Of a stretch of 64,000 nt of DNA, positions 1-11,799 are shown in pieces; position 1 is the first letter of the stretch, and the number at the start of each line of letters is the position of its first letter. The notes beneath the pieces are model-generated. The model saw only the letters and a program-made list of their open reading frames with translations, did no database searches and was not told the origin of the DNA. A program made the position numbers and the translations under genes. The stretch comes from Notospermus geniculatus (Eukaryota; Nemertea; Pilidiophora; Heteronemertea; Lineidae), in contig NMRB01001302.1 in assembly GCA_002633025.1 (NCBI GenBank), positions 138,826 through 202,825 on the forward strand. Direction: 5' to 3'.

Positions 1-45
1 CTGATCAAGTGAAATGACCTTTGCAGACAAACTGCAATAGACAAA

Positions 46-297
46 ATGTTGATGGATGAGTTCGTCGACTGTAGGGTGAAGTCTGATAAAATCAGTGTCT
101 GGGCTCCAATGAAAAAGCAGAAATTGCAAACATGGAATTCGTCAGCCAAGAAAATAAACGGGAACACTGACAATAAGGTGGTCGAACTGAAAGAAGATAG
201 GAACCTCTTCGCAAGATTGCTCCTGGTGTCAAAGTCGAGGCCCGAAATCAACCTCGAAGAAGTTGTGGGTATGGAAGAAGTTGGATATGTAATGTAG
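46..297 (+). pseudogene. Fragment of a repetitive invertebrate protein family
   Basis: An 83-codon open frame that reads like real protein: lysine-rich, then a segment containing VELKEDRNLFARLLLV followed by SKSRPEINLEEVVG. From memory this resembles the middle of a large uncharacterised protein family present in many copies in marine invertebrate genomes, where a similar ELKEDR..FAR..SRPEI block recurs. I cannot name its function. The frame runs off at about 282 into sequence shared with the 5' flank of the duplicated gene units, so its last dozen codons are not family sequence. It is probably a broken copy carried in with repetitive DNA; the 5' part would lie outside the window or be lost. 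The start codon at 46 is simply the first ATG and carries no weight. Confidence 0.4.
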
Positions 298-599
298 GGC
301 CTCACATGATGTGTTTTGGGCCAGATACCAGTGTGGTGACTCAAATCTTAGGATACGCATTGTAAGAGCTTCCTGTCTAGCAGACGACACATTTTAGCTT
401 ACTAAATAGGCATCGACCCCAAATTAAACTCATAGATAGTTGAAGCTGATATTGTAATACAGGTATATGACCAATAATTGACCCGTAATATGCGATAACA
501 CTTATAAAAATTGGGAATTTGCAAAACTGGATGGACGCATTGTAAGACTGCCTGTCTGAACGAGTGTACGCATTGTAAGGGAGCTTGTCCAAATTAATC

Positions 600-845
600 G
601 CCGAAAATCGCCAAAATATCGCCGAAAATTCACAAAAAGTCCGCCAGAAAATCGCCGAGGTGAGAAGGCGATTTTCCGGTGGTTTGTTGGCGATTTTGTG
701 GCGAATTGACGGCGATTTTGTGGTGGATTTTTGGCGATTTTCTGGCGGTTTTTTGGCGATTTAGTGGCGAATTGGCGGCGATTTTGTGGCGAATGTGGGG
801 CGGTTTTCTGGCGAATGTGCGGCGAGTTTTTGGCAGATATAGTTT
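600..845. repeat. GGCGATTTTGTGGCGAAT-type minisatellite
   Basis: Short degenerate tandem units of about 18-20 bases built on TGGCGATTTT and GTGGCGAAT run through this stretch, first on one strand (600-660) and then on the other. Both strands show spurious open frames here, which are low-complexity shadows. Confidence 0.7.
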
Positions 846-1720
846 GACTCTGCCGACCGAAGAGATTGACGACAAATTGTTTGTGGCATAACGAGCCGTC
901 GTGGGTTGATTTTCTGCGTCAAAAATATTGCCTACTGCTAGATCTCGGTCTCGGAGATAACTACATAGGCCTAGACTACAGGCGAGGCCCCTACTTGTAG
1001 GCCTAACAATCAGATGACAATTTCCGATTGTCAGGTAACCATGCTCCACACACGCCTGCCGTTGTGTCCTCGATCTATCTGTTCAAAAGTCGGCCATTTT
1101 GATAGGCCTACCGATGTGCAAAAAGTTTTGATCTCACCAGTGACCAGAATATTGCAATTGTAAACTCATTTGTCAAAAAGTGACACAGTTTTCCTGTGAG
1201 GACAAGATTCCTTCGTTAGTAATCTTTCATTCACCTGCATTCCATTACTTTCTGGCCTGGCATTGTTCAGATTTTATGCTTTACGCACGACTCGCTTGCC
1301 GACGGAATATCGGTGTGAATCTCATCTTTTGGCCATGCTGGCTGGCTGTCACTCAAAATACCTAATTTGAATATCATGCAAATGAGGTAGTTCCAGCAAT
1401 CAGCCGCTATGATCGCTGCTGAAGTATACTGCGAGGAAGGGCAAAGCGGCGGCGGAGTAGGATACGGATCGAACACTCCTGCCAACGTAAACAAAAACAA
1501 ACAAAATACAACGCTGTTTTTCGTCATGTTGATGTTGATCAGCTGTTTGTCATGTTTGTGGATTTATGGGACAAAATACAGCTTAGATTTGGTGTCAGTT
1601 GTAGGCCTAATTCTCGTAGGTTTCCAGGCCTTTAGGCCTACCGGTACTCTATTTGATATGGGTAACGACTTGTTATTTTGTCACAAATACCTGATAAATA
1701 AAACTAGCACCGTCTCCTCT

Positions 1721-2084
1721 NNNNNNNNNNNNNNNNNNNNNNNNNNNNNNNNNNNNNNNNNNNNNNNNNNNNNNNNNNNNNNNNNNNNNNNNNNNNNNNN
1801 NNNNNNNNNNNNNNNNNNNNNNNNNNNNNNNNNNNNNNNNNNNNNNNNNNNNNNNNNNNNNNNNNNNNNNNNNNNNNNNNNNNNNNNNNNNNNNNNNNNN
1901 NNNNNNNNNNNNNNNNNNNNNNNNNNNNNNNNNNNNNNNNNNNNNNNNNNNNNNNNNNNNNNNNNNNNNNNNNNNNNNNNNNNNNNNNNNNNNNNNNNNN
2001 NNNNNNNNNNNNNNNNNNNNNNNNNNNNNNNNNNNNNNNNNNNNNNNNNNNNNNNNNNNNNNNNNNNNNNNNNNNNNNNNNNNN
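1721..2084. other. Assembly gap (364 N)
   Basis: A run of 364 N inside the 329-2978 transposon. Any open frame crossing it is meaningless. Confidence 1.
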
Positions 2085-2561
2085 GCCTCACATGTACATG
2101 TAGGCCTAAACTTGAAACAGGTGGCAAGCATGCCCTAGTCTATATAATAAGAGAGAACAGCTCATTTCTTGTCACGGGTAAACTCGAAAACTACCGCACG
2201 ACCAGCGTGACACCCGGGTGTAGTGTAACTGAATGTACCCGTAAACCAGTGCCCGGGCTACAAAAGGTTCTATTGTATTGGTTTCTCTACTCGTGCGGCT
2301 TATTCCGTCAAACACAATAGGTTTTTTTCACAGTGGGCACTGCTCTATTCATTGGGAATGCTGATCCTTTGTATTGCGAGATTTTGACAATAGGGAATGC
2401 TTACAGTGAAAAAAGCCTAATAGGGTACGGTAGGGCACTGATTGATGGGGGGGGGGCACTGAATTACGTTACACCGGTACCAGCCGGAAGCTAGGGTTAT
2501 CCTGCATGCCGAAACCACAGATTGGCGACAGAGAGAGAGAGAAATCCAGTGAAACCAATGA

Positions 2562-2592
2562 AGACCGCCACCTTGTGAGGTGGTGGCGGTCT
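2562..2592. repeat. Perfect short hairpin
   Basis: GACCGCCACC and GGTGGCGGTC are inverted around a short loop within the interior of the 329-2978 transposon. Nothing follows it that would make it a terminator. Confidence 0.5.
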
Positions 2593-3602
2593 TAATTACT
2601 GTTCGTAAGCAGAGCACCGGTATAGTTGATAGGAGTGCATTTAAATAAATACTTGGGTCCATTTCATTGAGCTAACACCTTGGCAGAATAGTTAAATCGG
2701 CTATCTTTCGAAACAATTTGTGTCGTCTTACAATGCGTACACTCGTTCAGACAGGCATTCTTACAATGCGTACACTCAGTTTTGCAAATTCCCAATTTTT
2801 ATAAATGTTCTCGCATATTACGGGTCAATTATTGGTCATATACCTGTATTACAATACCGGTATCAGCTTCAACTATCTATGAGTTTAATTTGGGGTCGAT
2901 GCCTATTTTGTAAAATGTGTCGTCTGCTAGACAGGAAGCTCTTACAATGCGTATCCTCAGATTTGAGTCACCACACTGGATACTGTGTCTGCGAGACAAA
3001 ACGCAAATGTATGCATACTACATGGATAGATGTACACATGTATTCATCTAACTTTGCCCCAAATCAACATAATCAATAGATCTACCTGAATAAATCTATG
3101 AATATCTATTGGTGTTACAATGGTTTTCCAATGTTATTGAATTGTGCGATTTGTACTTATTGTGGTTTGTTTAGCATTGCTGAGAAATCGATAAAACTGA
3201 AAGAATTCACTTGAATACTGATACTGATCGCGTGAGTGATCGAGTGAAGAGGCAGAAAGGTGTTCTGAGCGTCTCATATCAGACGGTACGCGTATTTGCC
3301 ATACCTCTGAAAGACCATGTTTTAGCCCAAATACGTTAAGTGTTCGACGTACGACGTAAACTCACGTGTGGACTATATTAGCTAAAATCGCTTTATTGCC
3401 GAAGTAATGTCGGATGATTTTTTTAAATATTAACAACCAGTGTGACTGTAATCTAACCTCACCAGGGCCTATATTCGCAATAGGGTGTTTTGTTCCTAGG
3501 ACGGTTGTTCCTGGTGACGTTCTTTTCTCTCACCCCACTGCAATATAGGGCAACAAAATGAGGAGAGGTCACGGACCACGATATCAGGCATTTAATTGCT
3601 TG

Positions 3603-3734
3603 AAGAACATGAAATAGAAACGGGTTTCTAAGGTGAAAGACATCGCTTTCTACCAGATTCGGACCCACGGACCCTCGCATTCGGCAGTACTAAGGGGCAG
3701 CACGGCTTAACCACCAGGCCTAATCACCATCTAG
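3603..3734 (-). repeat. tRNA-derived insertion (SINE-like)
   Basis: Read on the minus strand, 3640-3722 has an A-box-like TGGTTAAGCCGTG and a B-box-like GGGTCCGAATC at tRNA spacing, with a long variable region between. The segment is absent from the matching place in units 2 and 3. The acceptor stem does not pair, so this is a tRNA-derived repeat and not a working tRNA. Confidence 0.5.
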
Positions 3735-3740
3735 GTGTAC

Positions 3741-6542
3741 ACCCATCCCAAAAAGTAAATGGACAGGAGTTTTTCTTGAATATCTCCAAACCAATGCAAT
3801 GTAGGAGGCTGCGCCTAACATGTGTGATAGCAAATTTTCCTGGCTTCGGATGATATGAAAGTCGAGAAAATCCGGTGAAATCCACTTTTGATAGAAGGAA
3901 TTTTGTAAGGTCATGTTTTTGGCTACTTTTTTATTTGCAGGTTTTTGTTAACAAATTTTATAGCAGTGTTCCTCTCATCGAGAGCTTTCATATGATATCT
4001 TAAAATTTCAGTTATTTTAATTAGAAAGGTGATTTTAGACCACTTTCATCCAAATTATTCTGCCCATGCCAGAGACACCTTTGAAACAGCCCTGACTCCA
4101 ACCAATTATGGGCTGTGTTGTCATTTCTACTTCACAATGAATGGATAAAACCAAGTCAACATGGAAGGTAGTGGTCATTAAGCGAATCGAAATCGAAAAA
4201 AAATTGATTTAGAAATAGAATTTGAAAGGGGACGAATTTTCGGGAAAAAATGTAAACAATCTTCTCCAGAATGTCAACAAAGAAATTTTCGTGCATTCTG
4301 ATTGGCTGAATTTTGTGTTTACAAACACCAGCCAAATGTAAACAAAATCCGCTGTCGATTCGCTTTTAGGGTCAATTTCTAACAAAGGGTAAATTCTTAG
4401 CACACTCGTCACAATCCATTAACTCACAGGGACTTGAGGCATGCATTGCAGGACTGGTGGGTGTGTTACAGAGGTCCAATAACACACTCCCGAGTAAAGC
4501 CCCGGTATACCGGTACTAACGTATACCTCATAGAAAAATAACAAGGGGTACAACTTCACACACGACCTGACTCGGCCATTTTCAATTCAACGAGCTGCCG
4601 AGAAGCCAAATCCCAACCAAATTTCACAAACAAGGTACCGTTTTGAAGGTGAGAATGTATAGATTGAAAATAAATCATATTTTATTTCAAATCTTGATAC
4701 CGTACATTGATTTGGACACTCGGAAGTGCCAAAACCTCCCGATTTTTTCCTCTTCGACATACTCCTGTCGAGGAAATCAGGCCCCGTCGATCAACAAAAG
4801 TGGAGAGATCTCCACAACCACACGGCCGATTGCGATGAAACGCATATCAATTTCAACAGAAGAAAGATTAGAAACTAACTCACTACCACTTCAAGTAAGC
4901 TAATCCTACTCCAACTGAGATTTGGACAACTTTTCAACGATAAAGTCGACCAAAACATGCAAGATGTGGTTGGAAATCCTCAACTGGCTGACCACGCCGG
5001 ACCCAATACGATCTCGCTGCTGATTGGTCAAAAAGAATTCGAAAAATTATAATTTATATTTTCAGGTATTTTTTGACCAATCAGCAGCGAGATTGCTAGC
5101 GAGTGCGCACTAGTCGTCCAGCTGACAATGTTGACACTGTTGAACATCTTTTTGGTCGACTTTATTTGTTTGGTCGACCTTATTTATTTTGGTCGACTAT
5201 CTTTCATCAGGTAAGGTGACATACTTCAACTCATTCTTTTAAGTGGGGCAACAGTCTCAATGCCTAATTAGTAACTTACATCATTCAAATAGGTAGATTT
5301 GAACAGTCTATGGAGCATGCATTGATCACAAGATGATGATCAACCTCGTCACCACCATGAATTAGTGCTAGCTGTGGTCTCACTAACCACTGGGGGGCAT
5401 CCAGGCTACCAATGCTTGTAGGGCTCACAATATCATGTTCCAGTTTCCGTTCTCAGATGTGACAAAATTGATATGACCACAGGGGCTGTCTCAGAAGTAC
5501 CGGTAGGCCTATTGTCTACTTGACCAATAGTAGTGGGATTTATTTAGTAAGCCTAGGCCTACTGATACAAAATGCGAAAGAGGCATTTTCTTTAGAGATT
5601 TTTAAAATATTGCTCACCGCATTCGCCACTTCGTAAGGTCATCTGGACTTGTTCCCATCTTTTATAACCCCTTACCACCCATTATTTACCACCAAATGGG
5701 TGTCAAAAGATATCTATCTCAATTCATCAAAAATTAATTGCAACCCTATTACCTGATGTTAACCCCTCCTCACCCAGTAGGTCTAACACGATATCTATCT
5801 CTATTCATAAATGATTATTAACCCCCTTCCCACCCAAATGAGTCCAGAAATAGGTCTGATATGACACAACATCATGATTCACGAATTAACCCCTTCCCAC
5901 CCAGTGGGTGCAATACGACATCTAGGCCTATCTCCATTCACCGAGAGATATTGACCCCTTCCTACCCAAGTGGTCTAATATTAAGATACCCGTTTCGATT
6001 CACAAAAGTGACCACTTTCCACTGATTTCAGCGAGGAATGCTATATACATGTACATGTATTTGCTTGTGAACCATTAAAAAAGGCCCACTGTTGTATCTC
6101 ATTTCGCCTGTCTCAACCTCTTGAGTTGGCAGGTCATAGTCAGCTGAGCGCAAGGCCCATGGGCCTCTTGTCAAGTCAACAGGCCAATGACAGCAAGGGA
6201 ATGTGTCAATGGTGTCTCTGGCATGTGCAGAATAATTCGGATAAAAGTGGTCTAAAACCAGCTTTCTAATTAAAATAATTGAAATTTTAAGATGTGACAT
6301 GGAAGCTCTCGATGAGAGGAACACACTGCTATAAAAATTGTCAGTGAAACCTGCAAATAAAAAAGTAGCGAAAAACACGACTTCACAAAATTCCTTCTAT
6401 CAAAGGTGGATTTCACCGGATTTTCTCGACTTTCATATCATCTGAAAGCCATATGCTATCACATATGTTAGGCTCAGTCTCCTACATTGCATTGGTTTGG
6501 AGATATTCAAGAAAAACTCCTGTCCATTTATTTTTGGGATGA
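3741..6542. mobile_element. 2.8-kb transposon with long (about 400-bp) TIRs
   Basis: The inverted ends start at CATCCCAAAAA and continue through AAATGGACAGGAGTTTTTCT and beyond for roughly 400 bases at each side. GTGTAC stands at both borders (3735-3740 and 6543-6548). Unit 2 reads GGTGTACATG without interruption at this point. Inside are a short foldback at 5008-5095 (GCTGATTGGTC inverted) and a tandem array at 5665-5985. The open frames inside (3720-3914, 4209-4412, 4643-4903, 6028-6378) look random, and no transposase is recognisable. Confidence 0.8.
5665..5985. repeat. Tandem array, about 75-80-bp unit
   Basis: About four to five degenerate units share AACCCCTTCCCACCCA followed by a GGGT..ACGATATCTATCTC block and ATTCA. 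It lies in the interior of the 3741-6542 transposon and makes no open frame. Confidence 0.65.
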
Positions 6543-6777
6543 GTGTACATGTATAAGATAAAAGACCATTGGAATACTTTTAATCGGGGAGGCAAAAAGG
6601 TTCAGCTTCCCCATCTCTAAGGATAAAGACGTAGGTTGTTACATACAAAATACCGTCAGATGCTATATGTACACGTACACGTACAATGCTTGAGTTCTTT
6701 GGCTTGCGAAATATAGCATGACGTGATATTGTTTCCATCGCTTGATACAAGCCACGAAGAACGAGCCAGCTTCACTC

Positions 6778-6999
6778 TTAAAGGGATTCTAGAGGCAGCT
6801 TGCTATTGGGCTACTCTCAGTCCTGGGACTATACAACAGGTGGCGCTAGTAACCATGAACTAATAAATTGTGGATCAAATTTTGACATTGATGAAATTTT
6901 ACTTCAAAAATGATGCCCAAGTCGGACCCTCATGCCATCAATTCTTTGTTAGTAATCATATCAATATGCACTAAAAAGCTGCCTCTAGAGGCCCTTTAA
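6778..6999. mobile_element. TTAA-flanked foldback element (222 bp)
   Basis: TTAAAGGGATTCTAGAGGCA at the left is inverted at the right as TGCCTCTAGAGGCCCTTTAA. TTAA forms both borders (6778-6781 and 6996-6999). Units 2 and 3 lack the insertion. Duplication of TTAA is known for the piggyBac and Kolobok superfamilies, and I cannot choose between them. Confidence 0.75.
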
Positions 7000-7180
7000 A
7001 AACTTCTTGTCACCGCAACTTGTCTGTGAATACTGACAAGGTGCTTTAGTCAGTCTGACGAGTTACGTCATTCATGACACGATTTACTTGTCATGGCGAG
7101 TCGCACATCTCTGTGACGACTTCAGTTTGTCCAGTTGATAAGATCTCTAGTTATGACGATAAGTTGTAGGTGGCAGGACA

Positions 7181-7247
7181 ATAGGGAGGTTGAGAACAGT
7201 CGCTGATAAGGGTGAGGGTGATAAGTCGCTGATCTCAACCTCCCTAT
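7181..7247. mobile_element. 67-bp foldback, ATAGGGAGGTTGAG ends
   Basis: ATAGGGAGGTTGAG is inverted at the right end as CTCAACCTCCCTAT, with CGCTGATAAG-like repeats inside. It is a minimal relative of the large element at 24664-27525, which has the same ends. Confidence 0.65.
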
Positions 7248-7324
7248 GATCGCGCATGCGCACCCCTCACATCCATCGCTCAATTTCAAACGTGAGTAAG
7301 GATGCTGTCAGCATCGTTGCCTCA

Positions 7325-7402
7325 TTTACCGAGGTGGTTTAGGGGTTAGGTCTAGTAGCTTGTATGTTAGTTTCATAGGTCATAGGTTCGAATCCCATCG
7401 TA
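7325..7402 (+). repeat. tRNA-like segment
   Basis: A-box-like TGGTTTAGGGGTTAG and B-box GGTTCGAATCC occur at tRNA spacing. The acceptor ends do not pair convincingly, so it is best read as the head of a tRNA-derived SINE rather than a functional tRNA gene. Confidence 0.4.
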
Positions 7403-9197
7403 GGCTTAGAAATTAGGTAGGGATTGTCTGTCATACGTAGCTGTTGTTAGTACCTGTAACTAACGTACAACAGTCTCTTGGCGCTGAATTCTATCTTTAT
7501 TTTTCATATTTAGCCTCAATGGCAAGATGTATTTGTTTCATTGATAAGATGTCTCTTTTCCTAGGATGACAAGTTGAAAACTTCTCAACTGACAAGATAG
7601 AAGCTGTCAATTTAAGCATATGGCTGAGAACGAGTTCGAACGAGTTCCAGCTTGTCAGTACGACAAGAAATATTTTAGAGTGTCCTCTACAATGTACAGT
7701 CTTGTTAAAAAGTAAAAAGACAGCTAATATCTCAGCTAATACCAAAGGTTCTAACCTCAACTTGTAGTACCGTATGTTATGCCCTATAATGTTGTTAAAA
7801 GGATCACATATTAATTTGAGGGTTTGTGACAAAATATCACTAAAATATCATGAAAATATCAATATCAAAAAAGCCACATTTTTCAAAATTCTGAATTTTG
7901 AATTTAAAATCAGCGTGATATCATTCACCAGTCAATCATATGAATTTCTGTGAAGAAACTTTTTAAAAATCATTTCTCATTTTCCAGATATATCAGAATA
8001 TCATCAGTTTTTATGAATTTGATATTTTGCAAAATTCGATAGTTCACATATTTTTCCCTCATCAACAGTCACTCATAATTATAACGTAATAGTTCATACT
8101 TATTATTCATCATTTTTACTTCAATAGACGGAGAATTTAATGAAAGTCTTAAAATGCCCCAAAAATATAGCATGTTTTTCTGATGATATTTTTTTGAAAA
8201 CGACAAGAGATTTTTCGAAACTTTTTTCACACAATTTCATAGAAATCATCAGAGAATAATATCAAGCTAATTTTGAAATGAAAATTGGGGATTCTAAAAA
8301 TTGTGTTTTTTCTTGATATTTTGAAATCCTAATATTTTCATGATAATTTGCCACAAATCCTAAATTTTGTATGTCATCAGTTAGACAACATATTTTTGTC
8401 TATAAAAATGGCAACCTTGCCCATAAATGACCATTAGCATCTCAGCAGAATAGGAAACATCACTGTCTTTTTATTTTTTAACAAGACTGTACTTTACATG
8501 TCACAGTTACGAAATTGACACCGAAGATAGAGGAAACGCTTGTAGTGGTTTCCATATCGTTACTGGCCACAAGGAACCATGATAGGGAGACAACAGTGGG
8601 ACAGAATTTTCTATAATTTGCCCCAGAAGCCATTGAAACCAGGATCATGTCAGGGACAACAAGATATCATCGTTAGGGCTGAGACTTAGCTCAGCCTCAC
8701 TTTAACCCACTGAGGATCATCACAGGCAGACGGTTACAACATGGGAAATTCTTTCTCCTAAGACAATTTCCGATCGTTAAAAAATACCCTAAGATGTCGG
8801 CGTATTTGAGGTCTGTAGTCCTATATCATGTTGTTCTTGTCAGACAACATTTTCGAAATTTGCAGTGTTATGGGTGTCATATATATGTTACGCGCTATCG
8901 ATCGATGGCGCTGCGCTATCAATGGATCCGTTGTTGGCGCAACCATCGATAGATAGCGCTGCGCCAGCGGTCGATGGGTTTGGGCCAGTTGCGCGTTTTA
9001 TCGATGGTTGTTGTGCATGTGTTCTGCACGTATTAACGATCGTACTGCTTGCACGTTTTTAGAGAGATGACATTGTAAATGTCGTATGGTTCCCGATTAG
9101 GTACTTCTATATGAACGGTACATTGATAGAGATGAAGATACATTGATGCAGATAGATCCATTGATAGCGATCAGGATACGTGTACATTGATAGAGAT

Positions 9198-10730
9198 CTG
9201 GGCCAACCGCATCGAAACCCAGATAGCGGTACAGATAGCCTATCGGTGCATTATCGCCATCAGTATTGGTAAATGACCGCACAGAATGTGCGATAGGAAA
9301 ATAGTGATCGACCACCGATAGCGATGGCCGCATAGAAACTCCGATAGCCTATCGGCCTGCCACCGTTAAGACCACGATAGGCGATTTCGCTTAAGGTGCT
9401 CAGACCACATTTAACGTGCCGAGAGAGACAGGACGGAAAAAAATGTGGCGGGGGGAAGCAGATAATTTATTTGTGGAAGATGATCTTAACGAAGCAGTTA
9501 GGTCTAGTAGGTACAGACGACAACTTATTCGTCACAACCTATTCGAAGATGTCCTAGATCACGAATTTTTTGATAACTTTTTGCATGTCATCGGTTTCCT
9601 AAAGCAGTATTCACCCAGTTGCTTGATATTCTAGAACCAGTGCCGTCATACACACGTCATACACAAACCTTCATGCTTGGAAATGAATTGACCGAGTACG
9701 GCATTTCCGCGTAAGGGACGCTTCTAATAGGTTTCCAACGTCTCCGAATTATAAAATACGAATATGCTTCGACCATGACGTCATCACTTTGACGTATGAC
9801 GTTACGTCTCTTTCGTGACCACGTGCAAATTCGTTCCGTCTTGACGAGGATGGCCCTTATCTTCGTAATGTTAGGTAGTTGCTCTCTTCCTCCTCGCCCT
9901 ATTCTTCTCATTGCTCAGTGATTTGCATTATCCATTCTGGTTTTTTCCTACAAATCTGGAAGTTGATTTCCTTTATATTCTTTTACTTTGTGTTACCCTT
10001 CGTGCATCTTTTTGCTTTGTGCTTGTTATGTATTACACATGTCATATTTATTAAACCCTTTTCTTTCAGCTAAATCAGTTTCTCCTTAATTACATCCACT
10101 CTCTTTATTAGGTCCAGCAACCATCCGTGGGGCTTGGACACTTTTCTTTCCTTAATTACATCCACTCTCTTAATTAGGTCCAGCAACCATCCGTGGTGCT
10201 TGGACACTATTCTCTCCTTAATTGCTCACTCATCCTGTCTACACAGGTGTTAGTTCTACATTCGGGTTTCAGCTCAGTCTTTTCTAGAGTTTCAGATTGT
10301 AAAGTTCCACTTGAAAAAGACCCCGGTTGGGGTCGAAAATTCGTGAATTCTGGAGATTGACTTCTTGCTTATTATCATAATTCGTAACGATGCGAGTTTT
10401 CGCAGTCCCCGAAACGCCAATGCCAATGCCAATCACACTGTTCGGTTTCTCGAACCCACATTCATTTCGTCAGAAACATGCATTGGGAAAAAAGAAAGCA
10501 CGCGGTATCGCCACTCGGTTATAAATAGATTTCCTGGCTTTCGGTAGATTATAAGCCAACCTCGCACCCGGCACTTCGTATTTCCTATCTGCAGATAGCC
10601 TATTGTCAACTCTCTTTAACAGCGCGTTCTGTGCGGTGATAGGGTCCTTGGTTTTAGCGGGTTGTCGTTAGTACGCCGATAGCACTATCTCCGCGTCTCA
10701 CTATCTGGGTTTCGATGCGGTCGGCCCAGA
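9198..10730. mobile_element. 1.5-kb TIR element inside the composite insertion
   Basis: The inverted ends share CCGCATCGAAACCCAGATAG (left) and its reverse complement (right). Further inward weak similarity includes ACCGCACAGAA. Near the right end, 10083-10210 is a direct duplication of about 68 bases containing GGTCCAGCAACCATCCGTGG. A fragment like the ends of the AGGGAG foldbacks (CCCCGAAACGCC) lies near 10405. Confidence 0.55.
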
Positions 10731-10860
10731 TGCATTGATAGAGATCAGGATACATTGATAGAGATTAGGATACATTGACAGAGATCTGGATACATTGACT
10801 GATGAACAACGACGCTGAATCCCACAGAACTTGATCTCATGCCAATAACTCATCTCTGGT

Positions 10861-11625
10861 TGACCTTGACCTTGATATCTGATCATCAAGGTCATTGCAC
10901 AATCAAAATGGGCATCCTCAATAACCTAAGTATGGGCGATATCATGCCTCTACCTCTACCACAGGAAGAGATACTTCAAATTATCAAGTTTGACCTTGAC
11001 CTTGACCTCTGATCATCAAGGTCATTGCATAATCGAAGTGGGCATCATCAATAACCAAAGTATGGGTGATATCATGCCTCTATCTCTAACACAGGCAGAG
11101 ATATTTCAAATTATCAAGTTTGATATATCAACATATCACGATATCTCAATCACCCGGACACTGGAGGCTGAGAATTTTAACACAGTCCAGTCCTTGGATA
11201 AGTAGGCATGAACTAAGACTTGTTTCATGTTGCTCAGTTGACAATATGGCTGAGTTATCTCACAATATCAAATTAGTGATACATGTATCGATATCACCAT
11301 AACCCCAACATCTCAGGTCAAAAGTAATCAGTCCATTGGATTCCTAGGGTATGAAAACCAAAGGGTAGAACCTATTTCCATTGCACTAGGTATTAAAGGA
11401 GCCGAGTTATGGCATCAGATAAAAGCGTGACAGACAAAATATCAAGTCTGATATGTTGGTTACATATGATGGAGCCATCTGATGTTGAAAATGATTAGCT
11501 CATTGATTGCCCAGGTTGACAAACCTTGGGGTAGGATGTGTTACCAGAGCTGTAGCTGCTGAAGGAGATAAGATATGGAGGCGTGACAGACTGGACACAC
11601 AGACAGACAGATAGACAGACAATCA
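10861..11625 (+). repeat. Dispersed repeat with internal ~125-bp units
   Basis: Contains two copies of a unit with TCATCAAGGTCATTGCA, CATCMTCAATAACC and ATATCATGCCTCTA. The same family occurs in opposite orientation at 22260-23480, where five units are present. It ends in a GACAGACAGACAGATAGACA-like microsatellite. The open frames at 10990-11302 belong to this repeat. Confidence 0.75.
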
Positions 11626-11799
11626 GACACTGTTTGCCCGTTTGTTGTTACCTATGCTTTGCGGCTTATTGTTGTTCAGACCGAGTTCTGAAGAGAACCG
11701 AGCCAGTCCATACTTCCGTGAGGTGTATTTGAACTGAGGAGGCATAGCAGTGAATTTTCCATCAGAAGACTCGAAATGAAATCTGCCGCACCGTCGAAG

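Larger units (their letters stand above)
329..2978. mobile_element. 2.65-kb DNA transposon, long TIRs, 5-bp duplication GATAC
   Basis: The ends are inverted copies beginning CAGTGTGGTGACTCAAATCT, and the similarity continues inward for about 250 bases (329-580 against 2728-2978). GATAC is duplicated on both sides (324-328 and 2979-2983). Units 2 and 3 have the uninterrupted sequence CCAGATACTGTATCTGCGAG at this place. No transposase is visible, but 364 bases are missing in the gap at 1721-2084. The apparent 303-codon frame across the gap is an artefact of N. The superfamily is not assigned. Confidence 0.85.
8886..11626. mobile_element. Composite 2.7-kb insertion in the 5' flank of gene copy 1
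   Basis: The shared flank stops at TATATATGTTAC and resumes at CTGTTTGCCC just upstream of exon 1. About 45 bases present in units 2 and 3 are replaced. The segment contains ATCGAT-rich sequence (8886-9110), a tandem GATACATTGATAGAGATC repeat on both sides of a TIR element (9198-10730), and a diverged repeat with an internal 120-130-bp unit (10861-11625). The 72-codon frame at 9416-9634 may be a transposase remnant but I do not recognise it. No other gene is seen. Confidence 0.65.

Noticed and set aside
630-1049. 139-codon minus-strand frame with repeated PKIHHKIAVNSPQNRQ-like text
   Set aside because: It is the translation of the GGCGATTTTGTGGCG minisatellite.
1409-2320. 303-codon open frame on the plus strand
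   Set aside because: More than a third of it is N, and the rest lies in transposon interior with no protein-like composition.
7497-7832. 111-codon minus-strand frame and similar frames in 6028-6378 and 23788-24192
   Set aside because: They overlap repeats or shared non-coding flank and are not conserved between units.
9416-9634. 72-codon frame with a possible transposase N-terminus
   Set aside because: Starts at GTG and has no motif I can match; kept only as a comment on the composite insertion.
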